Shown: positions 45,985-54,577, counted from the first letter of the stretch. The stretch is DNA of 64,000 nucleotides from Phycisphaerae bacterium (GCA_030428945.1 JAUIEC010000002.1:372001-436000), one strand, 5' to 3'. Made by a program: numbers and translations. Notes: generated from the sequence alone by a model not told the origin.

Positions 45985-46058
45985 GCGGTGCGGCATCGAC
46001 GGGCGTGGCTTCCACGACCGATTCGGCCGCGGTCGGCCGCGTCGATGACGCACCCTAC
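45985..46058. repeat. Dispersed 74-bp palindromic element, copy 3
   Basis: Inside the first satellite unit: GCGGTGCGGCATCGACGG at the left and GCGTCGATGACGCACCCTAC at the right. Confidence 0.8.
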
Positions 46059-46347
46059 AACGCTCCCCGCTCATCCCGGGAACAGCTTCGACGAGCCGCG
46101 TTCGGGCATCCCCGATCGGCATCCCCGATCGGCGTCCCCGGTCCGCGTCCCCGGTCCTTGGTTCCCGGTCCGCGGTCCTTGGTGCCTGGGTGCCCTGTCG
46201 TCGCCCGCTCCCTCGTCCCCGTCACCCCAGTCCCGTTCCCGCTCCCTGGCTCCCTCGACCTGTGCCGCGTCCCCCGACTCGCTCCCTCGCTCCCTCACTC
46301 CCTCGCTCCCTGAACCTGTTCCCTGTTCCCTGTTCCCTTCCCCACCT

Positions 46348-46421
46348 GCGGTGCGGCATCGACGCGCGTGGCTTCAACGAGCGATTTGGCCGCGGTCGGC
46401 CGCGTCGATGACGCACCCTAC
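46348..46421. repeat. Dispersed 74-bp palindromic element, copy 4
   Basis: Inside the second satellite unit, nearly identical to copy 3, differing mainly in the centre. Confidence 0.8.
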
Positions 46422-46919
46422 AACGCTCCCCGCTCATCCCGGGAACAGCTTCGACGAGGCGCGTTCGGGCATCCCCGATCGGCATCCCCGATCGGCGTCC
46501 CCGGTCCGCGTCCCCGGTCCGCGGTCCGCGGTCCTTGGTTCCGGTCCGCAGTCCTTGGTGCCTGGGTGCCCTGTCGTCGCCCGCTCCCTCGTCCCCGTCA
46601 CCCCGGTCCCGTTCCCGCTCCCTGGCTCCCTCGACCTGTGCCGCGTCCCCCGACTCGCTCCCTCGCTCCCTCGCTCCCTCACTCCCTCGCTCCCTGAACC
46701 TGTTCCCTGTTCCCTTCCCCAAATTCGGCGCCGCTGGTCCGAAGGCATGCGCCGACCTGCCACATCGTCTTCATGCGCCTGCGGTCCGAACGAGGGCCTG
46801 TCACGCCGGACCCCGCCTCACGGTGCCCGAAAAACGAAAACTGAAATCGGACCACTCTGCCGGCTTCCGCCGATCCGCTATTCTGACCAGGGCCGACGGC
46901 TATCAAGGAGGAGCGAGCG

Positions 46920-47297
46920 GTGCAGTGCCCCAATTGCAGCGATGTCGAACTGGAGGAGCAGACCGTCGACGGCGTCGGCATCGATCGCTGTCCGACCTGC
47001 CGCGGAATCTGGCTGGACATGCTCGAACTCGAACGCCTGCTCGAGTCCGCCCCGCGCGATCTGCTCCGCGAAGACCGCGCCGCCGCAGCCGAACGGGATA
47101 CGACCGCCGAGGAGGCCCGCCGACCCTGCCCCAAGTGCCGCGGCGGATACCTGATTAAACTCAACAGCAGGCACCGACCCGGGACGATCGTCGACAGTTG
47201 CACCGTCTGTCACGGAACCTGGCTCGAGGCCGGCGAACTCAGCCGCCTGAGCAGTCGCGGACTGACCGGCTGGCTGTCGGACCTGTTCGGAGGGTAG
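46920..47297 (+). CDS. zf-TFIIB double zinc-ribbon protein
   Basis: A 125-residue protein with two zf-TFIIB repeats: CPNCSDVELEE with CPTCRGIWLDMLELE, and CPKCRGGYLI with CTVCHGTWLEAGELSRL. Each provides CxxC pairs for one zinc. Function of such small proteins is not established; they are thought to bind nucleic acid or protein. GTG start with an AAGGAGG site eight bases upstream. It opens a three-gene operon with a small membrane protein five bases downstream and the AhpD-like selenoprotein candidate. Confidence 0.85.
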   Translation: MQCPNCSDVELEEQTVDGVGIDRCPTCRGIWLDMLELERLLESAPRDLLREDRAAAAERDTTAEEARRPCPKCRGGYLIKLNSRHRPGTIVDSCTVCHGTWLEAGELSRLSSRGLTGWLSDLFGG

Positions 47298-47302
47298 GCC
47301 GC

Positions 47303-47812
47303 ATGAAAAGCGGGTTGGCGGTGATCGGCCTGTGCCTGGTCGTCAGCGGAATCCTCGCGTTCGCGATGAAGCGGCAGATGCAGACCGAACTGGTCGGCTG
47401 CCAGGACCTCGTGCTCGGCCTGATCTTCTACATGGAAAAGCACGACGGGGCCCTGCCACCGTCCGAGGCCGATTTCCGCGCCGAACCCTACGTGGTCGAA
47501 CTGCCGGAGGGCGGCGTTCGGATCGAGGCCCCGGCCGAGACGAACTATCCGAGCAGACCGCACGGCTACCCGATCCCGGACCTGCGCGTCTACAAGGTGG
47601 CCTGGGGCCGGTCGCTCGATGATCTCGAGGTTGACGAGTACATGCGGGTCTGCGATGCCGAGGGCAACAAGGTCGAGCTGGCCAGTTGGCCCAGCAGTCC
47701 GCCGTCCGGCAAGGGCTATTCGGTCATCCTGCTGGCCACGAGTCGCGAGATCCAGGCCCGGCAGGCCGAAGGAGGCAGCGCGGATGTACATCCAGCCGAC
47801 GCCCCTGAATAA
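47303..47812 (+). CDS. Small membrane-anchored protein of unknown function
   Basis: A 169-residue protein: one N-terminal helix (LAVIGLCLVVSGILAFAM), then a soluble part with LVLGLIFYMEKHDGALPPSE and YPIPDLRVYKVAWGRSLDDL. The length and the single N-terminal helix resemble pseudopilin-like or DUF1559-type small proteins, but no motif fixes this. GGAGGG precedes the ATG. It overlaps the next gene by 29 bases, so translation of the two is coupled. No cysteine redox motif is seen. Confidence 0.7.
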   Translation: MKSGLAVIGLCLVVSGILAFAMKRQMQTELVGCQDLVLGLIFYMEKHDGALPPSEADFRAEPYVVELPEGGVRIEAPAETNYPSRPHGYPIPDLRVYKVAWGRSLDDLEVDEYMRVCDAEGNKVELASWPSSPPSGKGYSVILLATSREIQARQAEGGSADVHPADAPE

Positions 47813-48347
47813 GGCCTCCGGCAAGCTGGCCGAGCTGTACGCCCGCTACGCCAATCCGGATGGCAGCGTCGATGCGATCCTCCAGGCTCACAGCCCCAAT
47901 CCGCCGGCGCTGGCGGCGCACGCCGGCTTGTATGTGCAGGCCCTGCATCACGAATCGCCGCTCAGCCGGCTGGAGCGCGAGCTGATCGCCGTCGAGGTCA
48001 GCCGACTGAACGAGTGCCATTACTGACTGGCGCACCACGCCGCAGGTCTGCGGCGCCTGCTTCCCGACGACCGCCAGGCGGTGGCCGACGACCTTCCCCG
48101 GGGCGAAACGGGCGGGCTGACGCAGCGCGAGCGGATGATCGTCGCCTACGCCAGCGAACTGACCATCGCCCCGCAGCGAATCAGCGAGGCGCACGTTGCG
48201 GCCCTCCGCAACGTCGGCCTCGACGACCGGGCGATCCATGACCTCGTACAGGTGGCCGCCTACTTCGCATACGTCAATCGAATCGCCCTCGGGCTGGGAG
48301 TCGAGCTCCCGCCGGACGAAACACTCGGCGCCTGGCCGGCGCAGTAG
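47784..48347 (+). CDS. AhpD-like alkylhydroperoxidase-family selenoprotein candidate (CxxU)
   Basis: One 187-residue protein interrupted by an in-frame TGA at 48024-48026 (codon 81). Before it: ERELIAVEVSRLNECHY. After it: LAHHAAGLRR and, near the C-terminus, HDLVQVAAYFAYVNRIALGLG. This is the peroxidase-related branch of the AhpD/carboxymuconolactone-decarboxylase fold. The AhpD site is Glu-x11-Cys-x2-Cys-x3-His; here Glu66, Cys78, codon 81 = TGA, His85, so TGA replaces the second, reactive cysteine. The frame stays open with family-like sequence to 48347. ATG 47784 has AAGGAGG eight bases upstream. Selenocysteine is the most economical reading; a nonsense mutation is the alternative. It would serve peroxide or disulfide chemistry in the cytosol. 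Confidence 0.85.
48027..48063 (+). promoter_or_regulatory. Candidate bacterial SECIS hairpin after the TGA
   Basis: CGCCGCA (48038-48044) and TGCGGCG (48049-48055) form a perfect 7-bp stem with loop GGTC. The decamer GCAGGTCTGC (48042-48051) equals the apical part of the E. coli fdhF SECIS as I recall it. Counting the TGA as 1-3, the loop G22-G23-U24 falls on the same positions as in fdhF. The bulged U17 of fdhF is a paired C here. Confidence 0.75.
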
Positions 48348-48833
48348 AGCCGTGACCAGGTAAGCCAGTCACCGGTCGGAAAAAAACGAGCGCGCCAGCA
48401 AGCGAGCAAGCCAGCGGGCGAGCTCCAGGTCACGCCTGGCAGAGATCGCCGGGACCGCTTTGATGACGCCGTCCGGGGCCTTCGATCGCATCGACCACGC
48501 GCGTCGGATTTCCGGATTCTGGGCCCGTGTGCGGGTGCGCCACGACCATCATGGTGGTGTCGTCTTCCGTGGCATGGTCACCCGGCCGCCCGCGCGGCGC
48601 CAAGGAACGCGGCCGCACACGATCCGCACCCCGGACCATGGCCCCCGGCCGCGCTTTCGATCCACCGTTCCACGATCATTGCTCATTCGCAGTCTGCCGA
48701 CGGGGCACGGTGGCTCTCGTACTGGTTTCGTTCAGGGCGGCCGCGAAGCGACAAGCACGGCAAATCCGGCCGCCCCGACTCGTGTGCGAAGACGGCGGAG
48801 GTCAACGTGCGAACCGGAACCAGGCCGTTCCGT
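48348..48833. other. Intergenic region without a convincing gene
   Basis: It starts with short GAGCAAGCCAGC repeats (48384-48424). Frames in either strand are Arg/Pro-rich and lack ribosome sites. A minus-strand stretch near 48550-48570 (EDDTTMMVV) faintly recalls the end of PP2C-type phosphatases and may be a remnant. Confidence 0.5.
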
Positions 48834-48975
48834 CGCCCGGCGGAAGGAATCTGCAAAGTCCCCGGTATTCACCTGAACCGTCGCGACGAAGCCTTGTGGT
48901 AACATTGAATTCGGGGCGGGGGCGCCCCCGGGGGGATCGGTCCGCCCGCGGGCCGTGCAGGCCGAGGGTCTGCGC
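48834..48975. repeat. 142-bp direct repeat, left copy
   Basis: About 97% identical to 51892-52034, starting CGCCCGGCGGA and ending GAGGGTCTGCGC, with a GGGGGCGCCCCC palindrome inside. The copies have the same orientation and bracket two unknown genes. Confidence 0.9.
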
Positions 48976-49040
48976 TGACGCGGACCGTCCTGCCTGCTGG
49001 GGCTCGGCGTGCGCAGCGATTCCGTTGCCCCCGCGGTCAC

Positions 49041-50372
49041 GTGTTCGTTTCCCGGGCCCTGGAAAGGGCCGCCCCTGGAGCCAGGTTCGCTTTGCAGAAC
49101 GCCGGCATCGATCGAATCGAGAACCTCGCACGTTGCTCCCCAGCCAGCGCACGCCGAAGGTGTGATCAGGCCAGGCTCGACGACACGCTCGCGAACCACT
49201 CCGCCCGACTCGCCCTGGCCGCCGTCTTCCGCCTGCCCTTGCGGGACCGCTACCTGTCGGACCTGGTGCACCAGTTGGCCCCGCAGGCGACCTGGAACGA
49301 ACCGGCCACCACCCATGCCTGCGCCCTGGCCATCCTGAGCCCCGGCACCGCCCGGATCCCGATTCCCGACCTGACGGCCTGGCATGACCGCGCGATCGAA
49401 CGGGCGTTCGGCCTGCGCCTGGGCCGCGTCGTGCGGGATGATGATGAGATTCGAAGACTCTCCATAGCCGAGGCCGCTCACCACCGCCGCATCGCATGCG
49501 AAGCCCTGGCGTATCGCGACGCCCCCGGCCGACTGGCGTCGCTCGCGCGGTTGATGAACGATGCCGACCGGTCCGTTCGAACCGTCGCGGCTTCCGCCTG
49601 CATGCGGAACGGCCAGCCGGCCACCGCTGACCTGTTGATGCAGCACGGTGATATGTTCCACCTGCGCCTGATGGGAGATCCCCGTGCACGGCCCGTGATC
49701 GCGTCGCTGGTCGCCAGCGAAAACCCCGACGATGCCGACGAGGCAATCACGTGTGCCCTTCGGTTGGGAGACCGCGACCTGCTGACGCAACTCTGGACCA
49801 GCCCTGACTGGTACACCCAACGCCGAGCATTGCTCGGAGCGGTGAAGCGTGGGTTGCTGGCCGGCGAAGACCTGTGCGCATTCGTCGACGCCGCGACCGC
49901 CGACCAGCTCGCGGAACTGCTTGTCCACTGGCCCGAGTCCCACTGGCCACAAGCGGCCGCCCTCACCGGCCGGTTCCTGACTGCCACCCGCTTGCGACCG
50001 GACGCGGATGCTGATGTCTTCGCAGCGCCGGTGCGGTTACGGTGCGCTCTGATACGAACAGCGCACGAGACACGACGGACGGACCTGGTTGGGCGTTGCC
50101 TGAGTGACGGCGGTCCCGAACTGCGGGCTGGCCTGCTCGGCATGATTGGCGTGCTGGGCTTGCTGGACCGGTTTGAGATGGACATGCTGACGGCTTGCAT
50201 CGATCGGGACGCCGAGGTCGCCGGGGCTGCGATACGGGTGATCGTCCGCACCGCCTGCCTGCGGGGCCTGTTCGGATTGGACACCGCTATGATGTCTGAG
50301 ATGTCGGATCATCCGGACGCGCGCAAGCCACTGCCGCGTGACACGCTGAACCTGCTGACGCCGTCCCTGTAA
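49041..50372 (+). CDS. Hypothetical helical-repeat protein
   Basis: Up to 443 residues, no family recognised. The bulk is helical with HEAT-like spacing, for example RLASLARLMNDADRSVRTVAASACMRNG and GLLGMIGVLGLLDRFEMDMLTACIDRDAEV. The first 50 codons are Arg/Ala-rich and may be noncoding; the GTG at 49041 is the first available start, and no good ribosome site marks a later one, so the N-terminus is uncertain. It lies 20 bases ahead of the next gene on the same strand, and both lie between the two 142-bp direct repeats. Base composition does not differ visibly from neighbours. Confidence 0.55.
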   Translation: MFVSRALERAAPGARFALQNAGIDRIENLARCSPASARRRCDQARLDDTLANHSARLALAAVFRLPLRDRYLSDLVHQLAPQATWNEPATTHACALAILSPGTARIPIPDLTAWHDRAIERAFGLRLGRVVRDDDEIRRLSIAEAAHHRRIACEALAYRDAPGRLASLARLMNDADRSVRTVAASACMRNGQPATADLLMQHGDMFHLRLMGDPRARPVIASLVASENPDDADEAITCALRLGDRDLLTQLWTSPDWYTQRRALLGAVKRGLLAGEDLCAFVDAATADQLAELLVHWPESHWPQAAALTGRFLTATRLRPDADADVFAAPVRLRCALIRTAHETRRTDLVGRCLSDGGPELRAGLLGMIGVLGLLDRFEMDMLTACIDRDAEVAGAAIRVIVRTACLRGLFGLDTAMMSEMSDHPDARKPLPRDTLNLLTPSL

Positions 50373-50392
50373 CCGAAGGCGAGGGCCTGACG

Positions 50393-51769
50393 ATGACCCT
50401 GGAAGAACGCTGCGACGCGGTCGCGGCCGCGCTGCAGCAGGACAATCTGCCCGAGGCCGAGGTCCACCTGCGTGTCCTCGCTCGCGAGGTGGCCGACCCG
50501 CAGTTCCGCGACGACCTGCAGACCGTCGTCAAGGTCCAGCACACCTGGATCGCGATCGCGCGGCTGCTGGGCTTCCTGCCGCCGGGCAGGTTCGGGCCCG
50601 CTGCGCTGCTGTACGCGATCATCACCACGGGGGCGCTGGTCATTCTCATGCGGCTGGTGGTACGCCCCGAGGCGGCCGACGTGGCCGTTCCGATGCTGGT
50701 TGGCCTGGCCGCCCTGGTGACGGTCGGACACATTGGAGACTGCCTCGGCACCATCGCTCTGCGGGCCCGCGGCGATCACCTGGCCGTCACCGCCGGCGAT
50801 GCGACCGGGGCCGGCGTGCGGATCGGCATCCTGTTCGTCGCCATCGCCTGCGGCCTGGCGTTCGTGGCCACGCACACAGTCACCTGGGTGGCGGCAGCGC
50901 TGCTGAGCTTCGTGACCGCCAGGGCCGTGCACCACGCACTCAGCCTGCGTCTGCCGCTCGCGAGGGCGCTGCTGGGGGCGTACGTCGGCGTCGGCGTTCT
51001 GCTGGGACTGGTGGCGGTCGTGAGTATCGCGCGCGAAGTTCCGTCCGGGGATCTCGCGCCGCCATGGTCGCTGTGGTCCGGGCTGCCGGCCCTCGCGAGT
51101 GTCGCGCTGCTGACGGCGACACGCTGGGTCCGCCCGATCGTCATGGAACTCGTCGGAACGGGCCTGGTCAGCGCTGACGATGGTTCGTTCGCCACGCGGC
51201 CGGGCGGAATTCCGTTGTCCGACCACCTGTTGCGGAGCCTGCATCCGGAACTGTACGGGTGGCGCGGCCTGCTGCTGCGATGGACACATGACTACGGGCA
51301 GTCGGCCGCCGACCTGCGAACACGGGTCCGCGAAGCGCTCGGCTTCGGCGATGCCCAGCCGGCCGTGGTCGTGCAGGTTGAGCCCCTGCTGATCGCGGCG
51401 TACTCGGACGAACTGGATGCGGCCGTCCTGCTGTCGTTCCCCCAGGAACTGGCTGGCCGTTTCGAGCTTGCGCGTGGCAAGCGGCTGGTCTCGATCAACA
51501 CGTATTACCCGATGCAGTACCGGTCGCTCGGCAATGACGTCGAGTTTGGCGAAGAATCGACCGGGCGCTGGGGGAACTTCGCGCCGCACATCGCGAACTT
51601 CCTGTGTGAGGACGAGGCCGCGTTGCAGGCGCTCCTGCGAAGGATCACGGCCGAGGAGTGGGATCGCCTCAAGCTGCGGGTCGAGCAGCAGGCGCGGCGC
51701 GGGCATCCGCCACGCGATGGCCGGCCGCTGTTCTGCGCCGAGTCGCGGCTGCCGGTACCGCCGGGATGA
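50393..51769 (+). CDS. Unknown membrane protein with C-terminal soluble domain
   Basis: A 458-residue protein without a recognised family. Residues 1-60 are a helical cytoplasmic region, residues about 68-250 hold five to six membrane helices (ALLYAIITTGALVILM, AVPMLVGLAALVTVGH, ILFVAIACGLAFVA, LLGAYVGVGVLLGLVAVVSI and others), and the last 200 residues are soluble with VVQVEPLLIAAYSDELDA, RLVSINTYYP and GRWGNFAPHIANFLCED. The C-terminal domain looks like a small conserved module, possibly one that binds a nucleotide or protein, but nothing proves it. It is downstream of the HEAT-like gene and upstream of a HerA-type ATPase. Confidence 0.75.
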   Translation: MTLEERCDAVAAALQQDNLPEAEVHLRVLAREVADPQFRDDLQTVVKVQHTWIAIARLLGFLPPGRFGPAALLYAIITTGALVILMRLVVRPEAADVAVPMLVGLAALVTVGHIGDCLGTIALRARGDHLAVTAGDATGAGVRIGILFVAIACGLAFVATHTVTWVAAALLSFVTARAVHHALSLRLPLARALLGAYVGVGVLLGLVAVVSIAREVPSGDLAPPWSLWSGLPALASVALLTATRWVRPIVMELVGTGLVSADDGSFATRPGGIPLSDHLLRSLHPELYGWRGLLLRWTHDYGQSAADLRTRVREALGFGDAQPAVVVQVEPLLIAAYSDELDAAVLLSFPQELAGRFELARGKRLVSINTYYPMQYRSLGNDVEFGEESTGRWGNFAPHIANFLCEDEAALQALLRRITAEEWDRLKLRVEQQARRGHPPRDGRPLFCAESRLPVPPG

Positions 51770-51891
51770 ATCGAGGCGGAAGGGGGCTCGCGGCGAACCG
51801 CGTCTCCGCTTCCGGTTTCCAGGCTCCCTGACGACGACACAGAGGCGGCCACCGCGGAGTTGGTGAACGAAGCGACAGCCGCGCACGCGGA

Positions 51892-52034
51892 CGCCCGGCG
51901 GAGAGAATCTGCAAAGTCCCCGGTGTTCACCTGAACCGTCGCGACGAAGCCTTGTGGTAACATTGAATTCGGGGCGGGGGGCGCCCCCGGGGGGATCGGT
52001 CCGCCCGCGGGCCGTGCAGGCCGAGGGTCTGCGC
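51892..52034. repeat. 142-bp direct repeat, right copy
   Basis: Same sequence and orientation as the copy at 48834, one G longer in the GGGGCGGGG run, with a few substitutions. It ends 380 bases before the HerA-like gene. Confidence 0.9.
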
Positions 52035-52414
52035 GCAGCGTGCCCCATCTGCCGCGCGCGCCGTCCCAGCTCGCTCCCCCGGCTCGTACAGAATCCGCGC
52101 CCGCGGGACCGCACAAGATCCACTCCCGCCGGCCCCGCCAAGAACCCGCACGGTCCGGCCCCGCGCCGACCGCACGCGCTTCCGCCGGCCGGCAGCGAAC
52201 CCGCTCGCTTCCGCGGATCAGCGGAACCCGCACGCGCTCGCCGGCCGACAGGCAACCCGCGCGCAACCGCTCGCCGCGCAGCATCCGCGCGTCACCATCC
52301 TCCCCGAACCGCCAGGCCAGGGCTTATCAGTCGCCGGCACCGGGGCCGCGAAATATGAAATGCCGGTTGTGTGCCCGGCCCGAACGAAACGGATACTTAG
52401 CCTGGGACGAAACC
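52035..52414. other. GC-rich spacer before the HerA-like gene
   Basis: About 380 bases of low-complexity GC-rich DNA. The frame leading into the ATPase is open but Pro/Arg-rich and unlike protein. Near its end TTGTGT and GATACT, 19 bases apart, are a weak promoter candidate. Confidence 0.5.
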
Positions 52415-54577
52415 ATGTCCGGAAGGGGCATAAACACGATGGATCCGCTTCAGATTGGCCACGTCATCGCCGTGGAAGGTGACACCATCGAGGTACAGGC
52501 CTCGGTCACCGACCTGAAACTCGAGTACCACGGCAAGATGTACCGCATCGGCCGCCTCGGCGGCTACGTCACCCTGCCGATGGATCGACGCACCCTGATC
52601 GGGTACGTCACCGCCGCCGGCACGCAGGGCGACCTCGCCCCGGCCCCCAAGCCCGACCTGCCGACCCGCATCACCATCACCTGCCAGTTGCTCGGCACGA
52701 TCCAGGGCGACCGCTTCACCCGCGGCGTCAACGAATACCCGACCATCGGCGACCCCGTCCGACTCGGCGTGGACGAAGACTTCGAGCTGATCTTCGGCAG
52801 CTTCGACGAACGCTCCGAAGAAGGCGACGGACACCGCAAGGCGTTCTCGCTCGGCCGCTTCGCGATCGATACCGACTTCGAGGTCAAGGCACTCGGCAAG
52901 GAGTTCTTCGCCAAGCACGTCGCCGTCATGGGCAACTCCGGATCCGGCAAGTCCGTCACCACCGCCAAGATCGTCCACGAAGCCACCCAGTTGCCGCACG
53001 CCCAGGTCGTCATGTTCGACATGCACGGCGAATACCTGAAAGCCTTCAGCGACGACAACGGCAACCCGCTGCCAAATGTCACCTACCTCTCCGACCGCAA
53101 CCTCGTGCTGCCGTACTGGCTGCTCGCGTTCGAAGAGTTCGAACAACTGTTCATCGACTCGAACAACCCGCTCGCCGTCAACGCCCAGCGCGTCTTCCTG
53201 CGCAGCGCGTTCGAGAAGCTCAAGCTGGAATCCGCGGCCGAACTCGGCCTCAAGTGGGAACTGACGATCGATACGCCGGTCTTCTACGACATCGCCCGGC
53301 TGCGGATCTTCGCCGAGAACATGAACAACGCCCGCTATGTCACCAACACCGACAGCTTCGCGTTCTCACGCCTGCCGTTCCGGCAACTGCCCGTCGAAGA
53401 ACAGCAGGCCCTGCTGACCACCAAGCTGATGGAATTCAACCCGGCCGCCTCCGAGGGCGAAACGCCCCACGCGACCTACTACGGACAACTGCTCGGCCTG
53501 ATCAACATGATCGAGACCAAGCTCAACGATCGCCGCTACGACTTCCTCCTGCGGCCGTTCGAACAGGCCAAGCGAAACCTCGACCTCGCCAGCCGCTTCA
53601 GCGCGGAAGCCTCGCCCGGCGCCAACAGCCGCTCGGTCAGTTGGGTCATCCGCCAGATGCTCGGCCAACTCGACGAACGCAAGAACCTGACGATCATCGA
53701 CCTGTCCGGCCTGCCGTTCGACGTGGTCGACACGACCGTCGCCGTCCTGACGCGGGCCCTGTTCGACTTCAACTTCTGGTCGCCGCCCGATGTCCGCCAG
53801 CCGGTGCTGATGATCTTCGAGGAAGCCCACAACTACCTGCCGCGCAAGCCGATCGAAGGCCGCAAGTCCTTCGCCCGCAACGCCGTCGAGAAGGTCGCCA
53901 AGGAAGGACGTAAGTACGGCGTCTCGGCCATGATCGTCAGCCAGCGCCCGAGCGAAATCTCGGAGACCGTGCTCAGCCAGTGCAACTCGATGATCCTGAT
54001 GCGGATGAACAACCCCGACGACCAGGAATACGCCGCCCGCGTCGTCAGCGACCAGTTCCGCAGCCTGATCAGCCTGCTGCCGAGTCTCAAGCCGGGCGAA
54101 GGATTCGTCATCGGCGACGCCGTCCTGATGCCGATGCGCACCCTGATCGACATGCCGCCCCGCGAGCCGCAGAGCGCCAACATGGACTTCTTCACGCTCT
54201 GGTCGACCGGCGGAAAACACGCCCAGCCGGAAGCGATCATCGACCGCTGGTGGCGACAGGAACGCTCCGCCACCGTCCAGTCCACCGACGGAGACACGCC
54301 GCCGAAACAGGCGCCGCCGCCCAGCATGCCGCCGGTGCCGAACGGAAGCTTCGAGATCGAGAAACGAGCCCGGCTCGCGACCCGGACCGACACCGGGACC
54401 AGCGCCGGCAACAACGGAAAGACGCCCCAGGACTCGACCGACAACAACGGGTCACCGTCCGATGAAGACGCCGACACGCCGGCCGACAATCACGACCAGG
54501 CCGCCGCCCGACCCGCTACCGGCGCCGCCGCCAAGCTGGCCGAACTCGCCGCACTTCTCGGCCGCAAGGAAAGCTGA
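52415..54577 (+). CDS. HerA/VirB4-like DNA-pumping ATPase (DUF87)
   Basis: A 720-residue ATPase. The N-terminal barrel begins IGHVIAVEGDTIEVQASVTD, the nucleotide site is VMGNSGSGKSVTT (Walker A) with MFDMHGEY, and Walker B is VLMIFEEAHNYLP; SAMIVSQRPSEIS is the sensor region. In archaea and some bacteria such ATPases work with the nuclease NurA in end resection, or in anti-phage systems with other effectors. No NurA or nuclease gene is next to it. The tail (last 100 residues) is low complexity. ATG 52415 is used; ATG 52439 is equally possible. Confidence 0.88.
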   Translation: MSGRGINTMDPLQIGHVIAVEGDTIEVQASVTDLKLEYHGKMYRIGRLGGYVTLPMDRRTLIGYVTAAGTQGDLAPAPKPDLPTRITITCQLLGTIQGDRFTRGVNEYPTIGDPVRLGVDEDFELIFGSFDERSEEGDGHRKAFSLGRFAIDTDFEVKALGKEFFAKHVAVMGNSGSGKSVTTAKIVHEATQLPHAQVVMFDMHGEYLKAFSDDNGNPLPNVTYLSDRNLVLPYWLLAFEEFEQLFIDSNNPLAVNAQRVFLRSAFEKLKLESAAELGLKWELTIDTPVFYDIARLRIFAENMNNARYVTNTDSFAFSRLPFRQLPVEEQQALLTTKLMEFNPAASEGETPHATYYGQLLGLINMIETKLNDRRYDFLLRPFEQAKRNLDLASRFSAEASPGANSRSVSWVIRQMLGQLDERKNLTIIDLSGLPFDVVDTTVAVLTRALFDFNFWSPPDVRQPVLMIFEEAHNYLPRKPIEGRKSFARNAVEKVAKEGRKYGVSAMIVSQRPSEISETVLSQCNSMILMRMNNPDDQEYAARVVSDQFRSLISLLPSLKPGEGFVIGDAVLMPMRTLIDMPPREPQSANMDFFTLWSTGGKHAQPEAIIDRWWRQERSATVQSTDGDTPPKQAPPPSMPPVPNGSFEIEKRARLATRTDTGTSAGNNGKTPQDSTDNNGSPSDEDADTPADNHDQAAARPATGAAAKLAELAALLGRKES

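Larger units (their letters stand above)
45711..46721. repeat. Satellite array, 2.8 copies of a 362-365-bp unit
   Basis: Each unit begins CCCGGGAACAGCTTCGACGA at 45711, 46076 and 46438. It contains GATCGGCATCCCC repeats, TCCCTCGC octamer runs, a GTTCCCT block and, except in the last copy, a full palindromic element. Long frames across it are repeat artefacts; I see no gene. Unit spacing differs by only three bases, so the duplication is recent. Confidence 0.9.

Noticed and set aside
45711-46721. CRISPR array
   Set aside because: Units are direct copies without unique spacers and without cas genes nearby.
45826-47154. Overlapping long frames of Ser/Pro/Arg repeats
   Set aside because: They are translations of the 363-bp satellite; no frame is conserved among the units and no start signal is present.
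48081-48347. Separate gene starting at ATG 48081
   Set aside because: It is the same frame as the AhpD gene after the TGA and codes for the second half of that fold; an internal start would lack the active site.
48430-48639. Small minus-strand frame with EDDTTMMVV resembling the end of a PP2C phosphatase
   Set aside because: Only one short motif, no start signal and no other phosphatase motif; at most a remnant.
49041-49190. N-terminal 50 codons of the HEAT-like gene as real coding sequence
   Set aside because: Not firmly rejected, but composition suggests the true start may lie later; kept only because no better start was seen.
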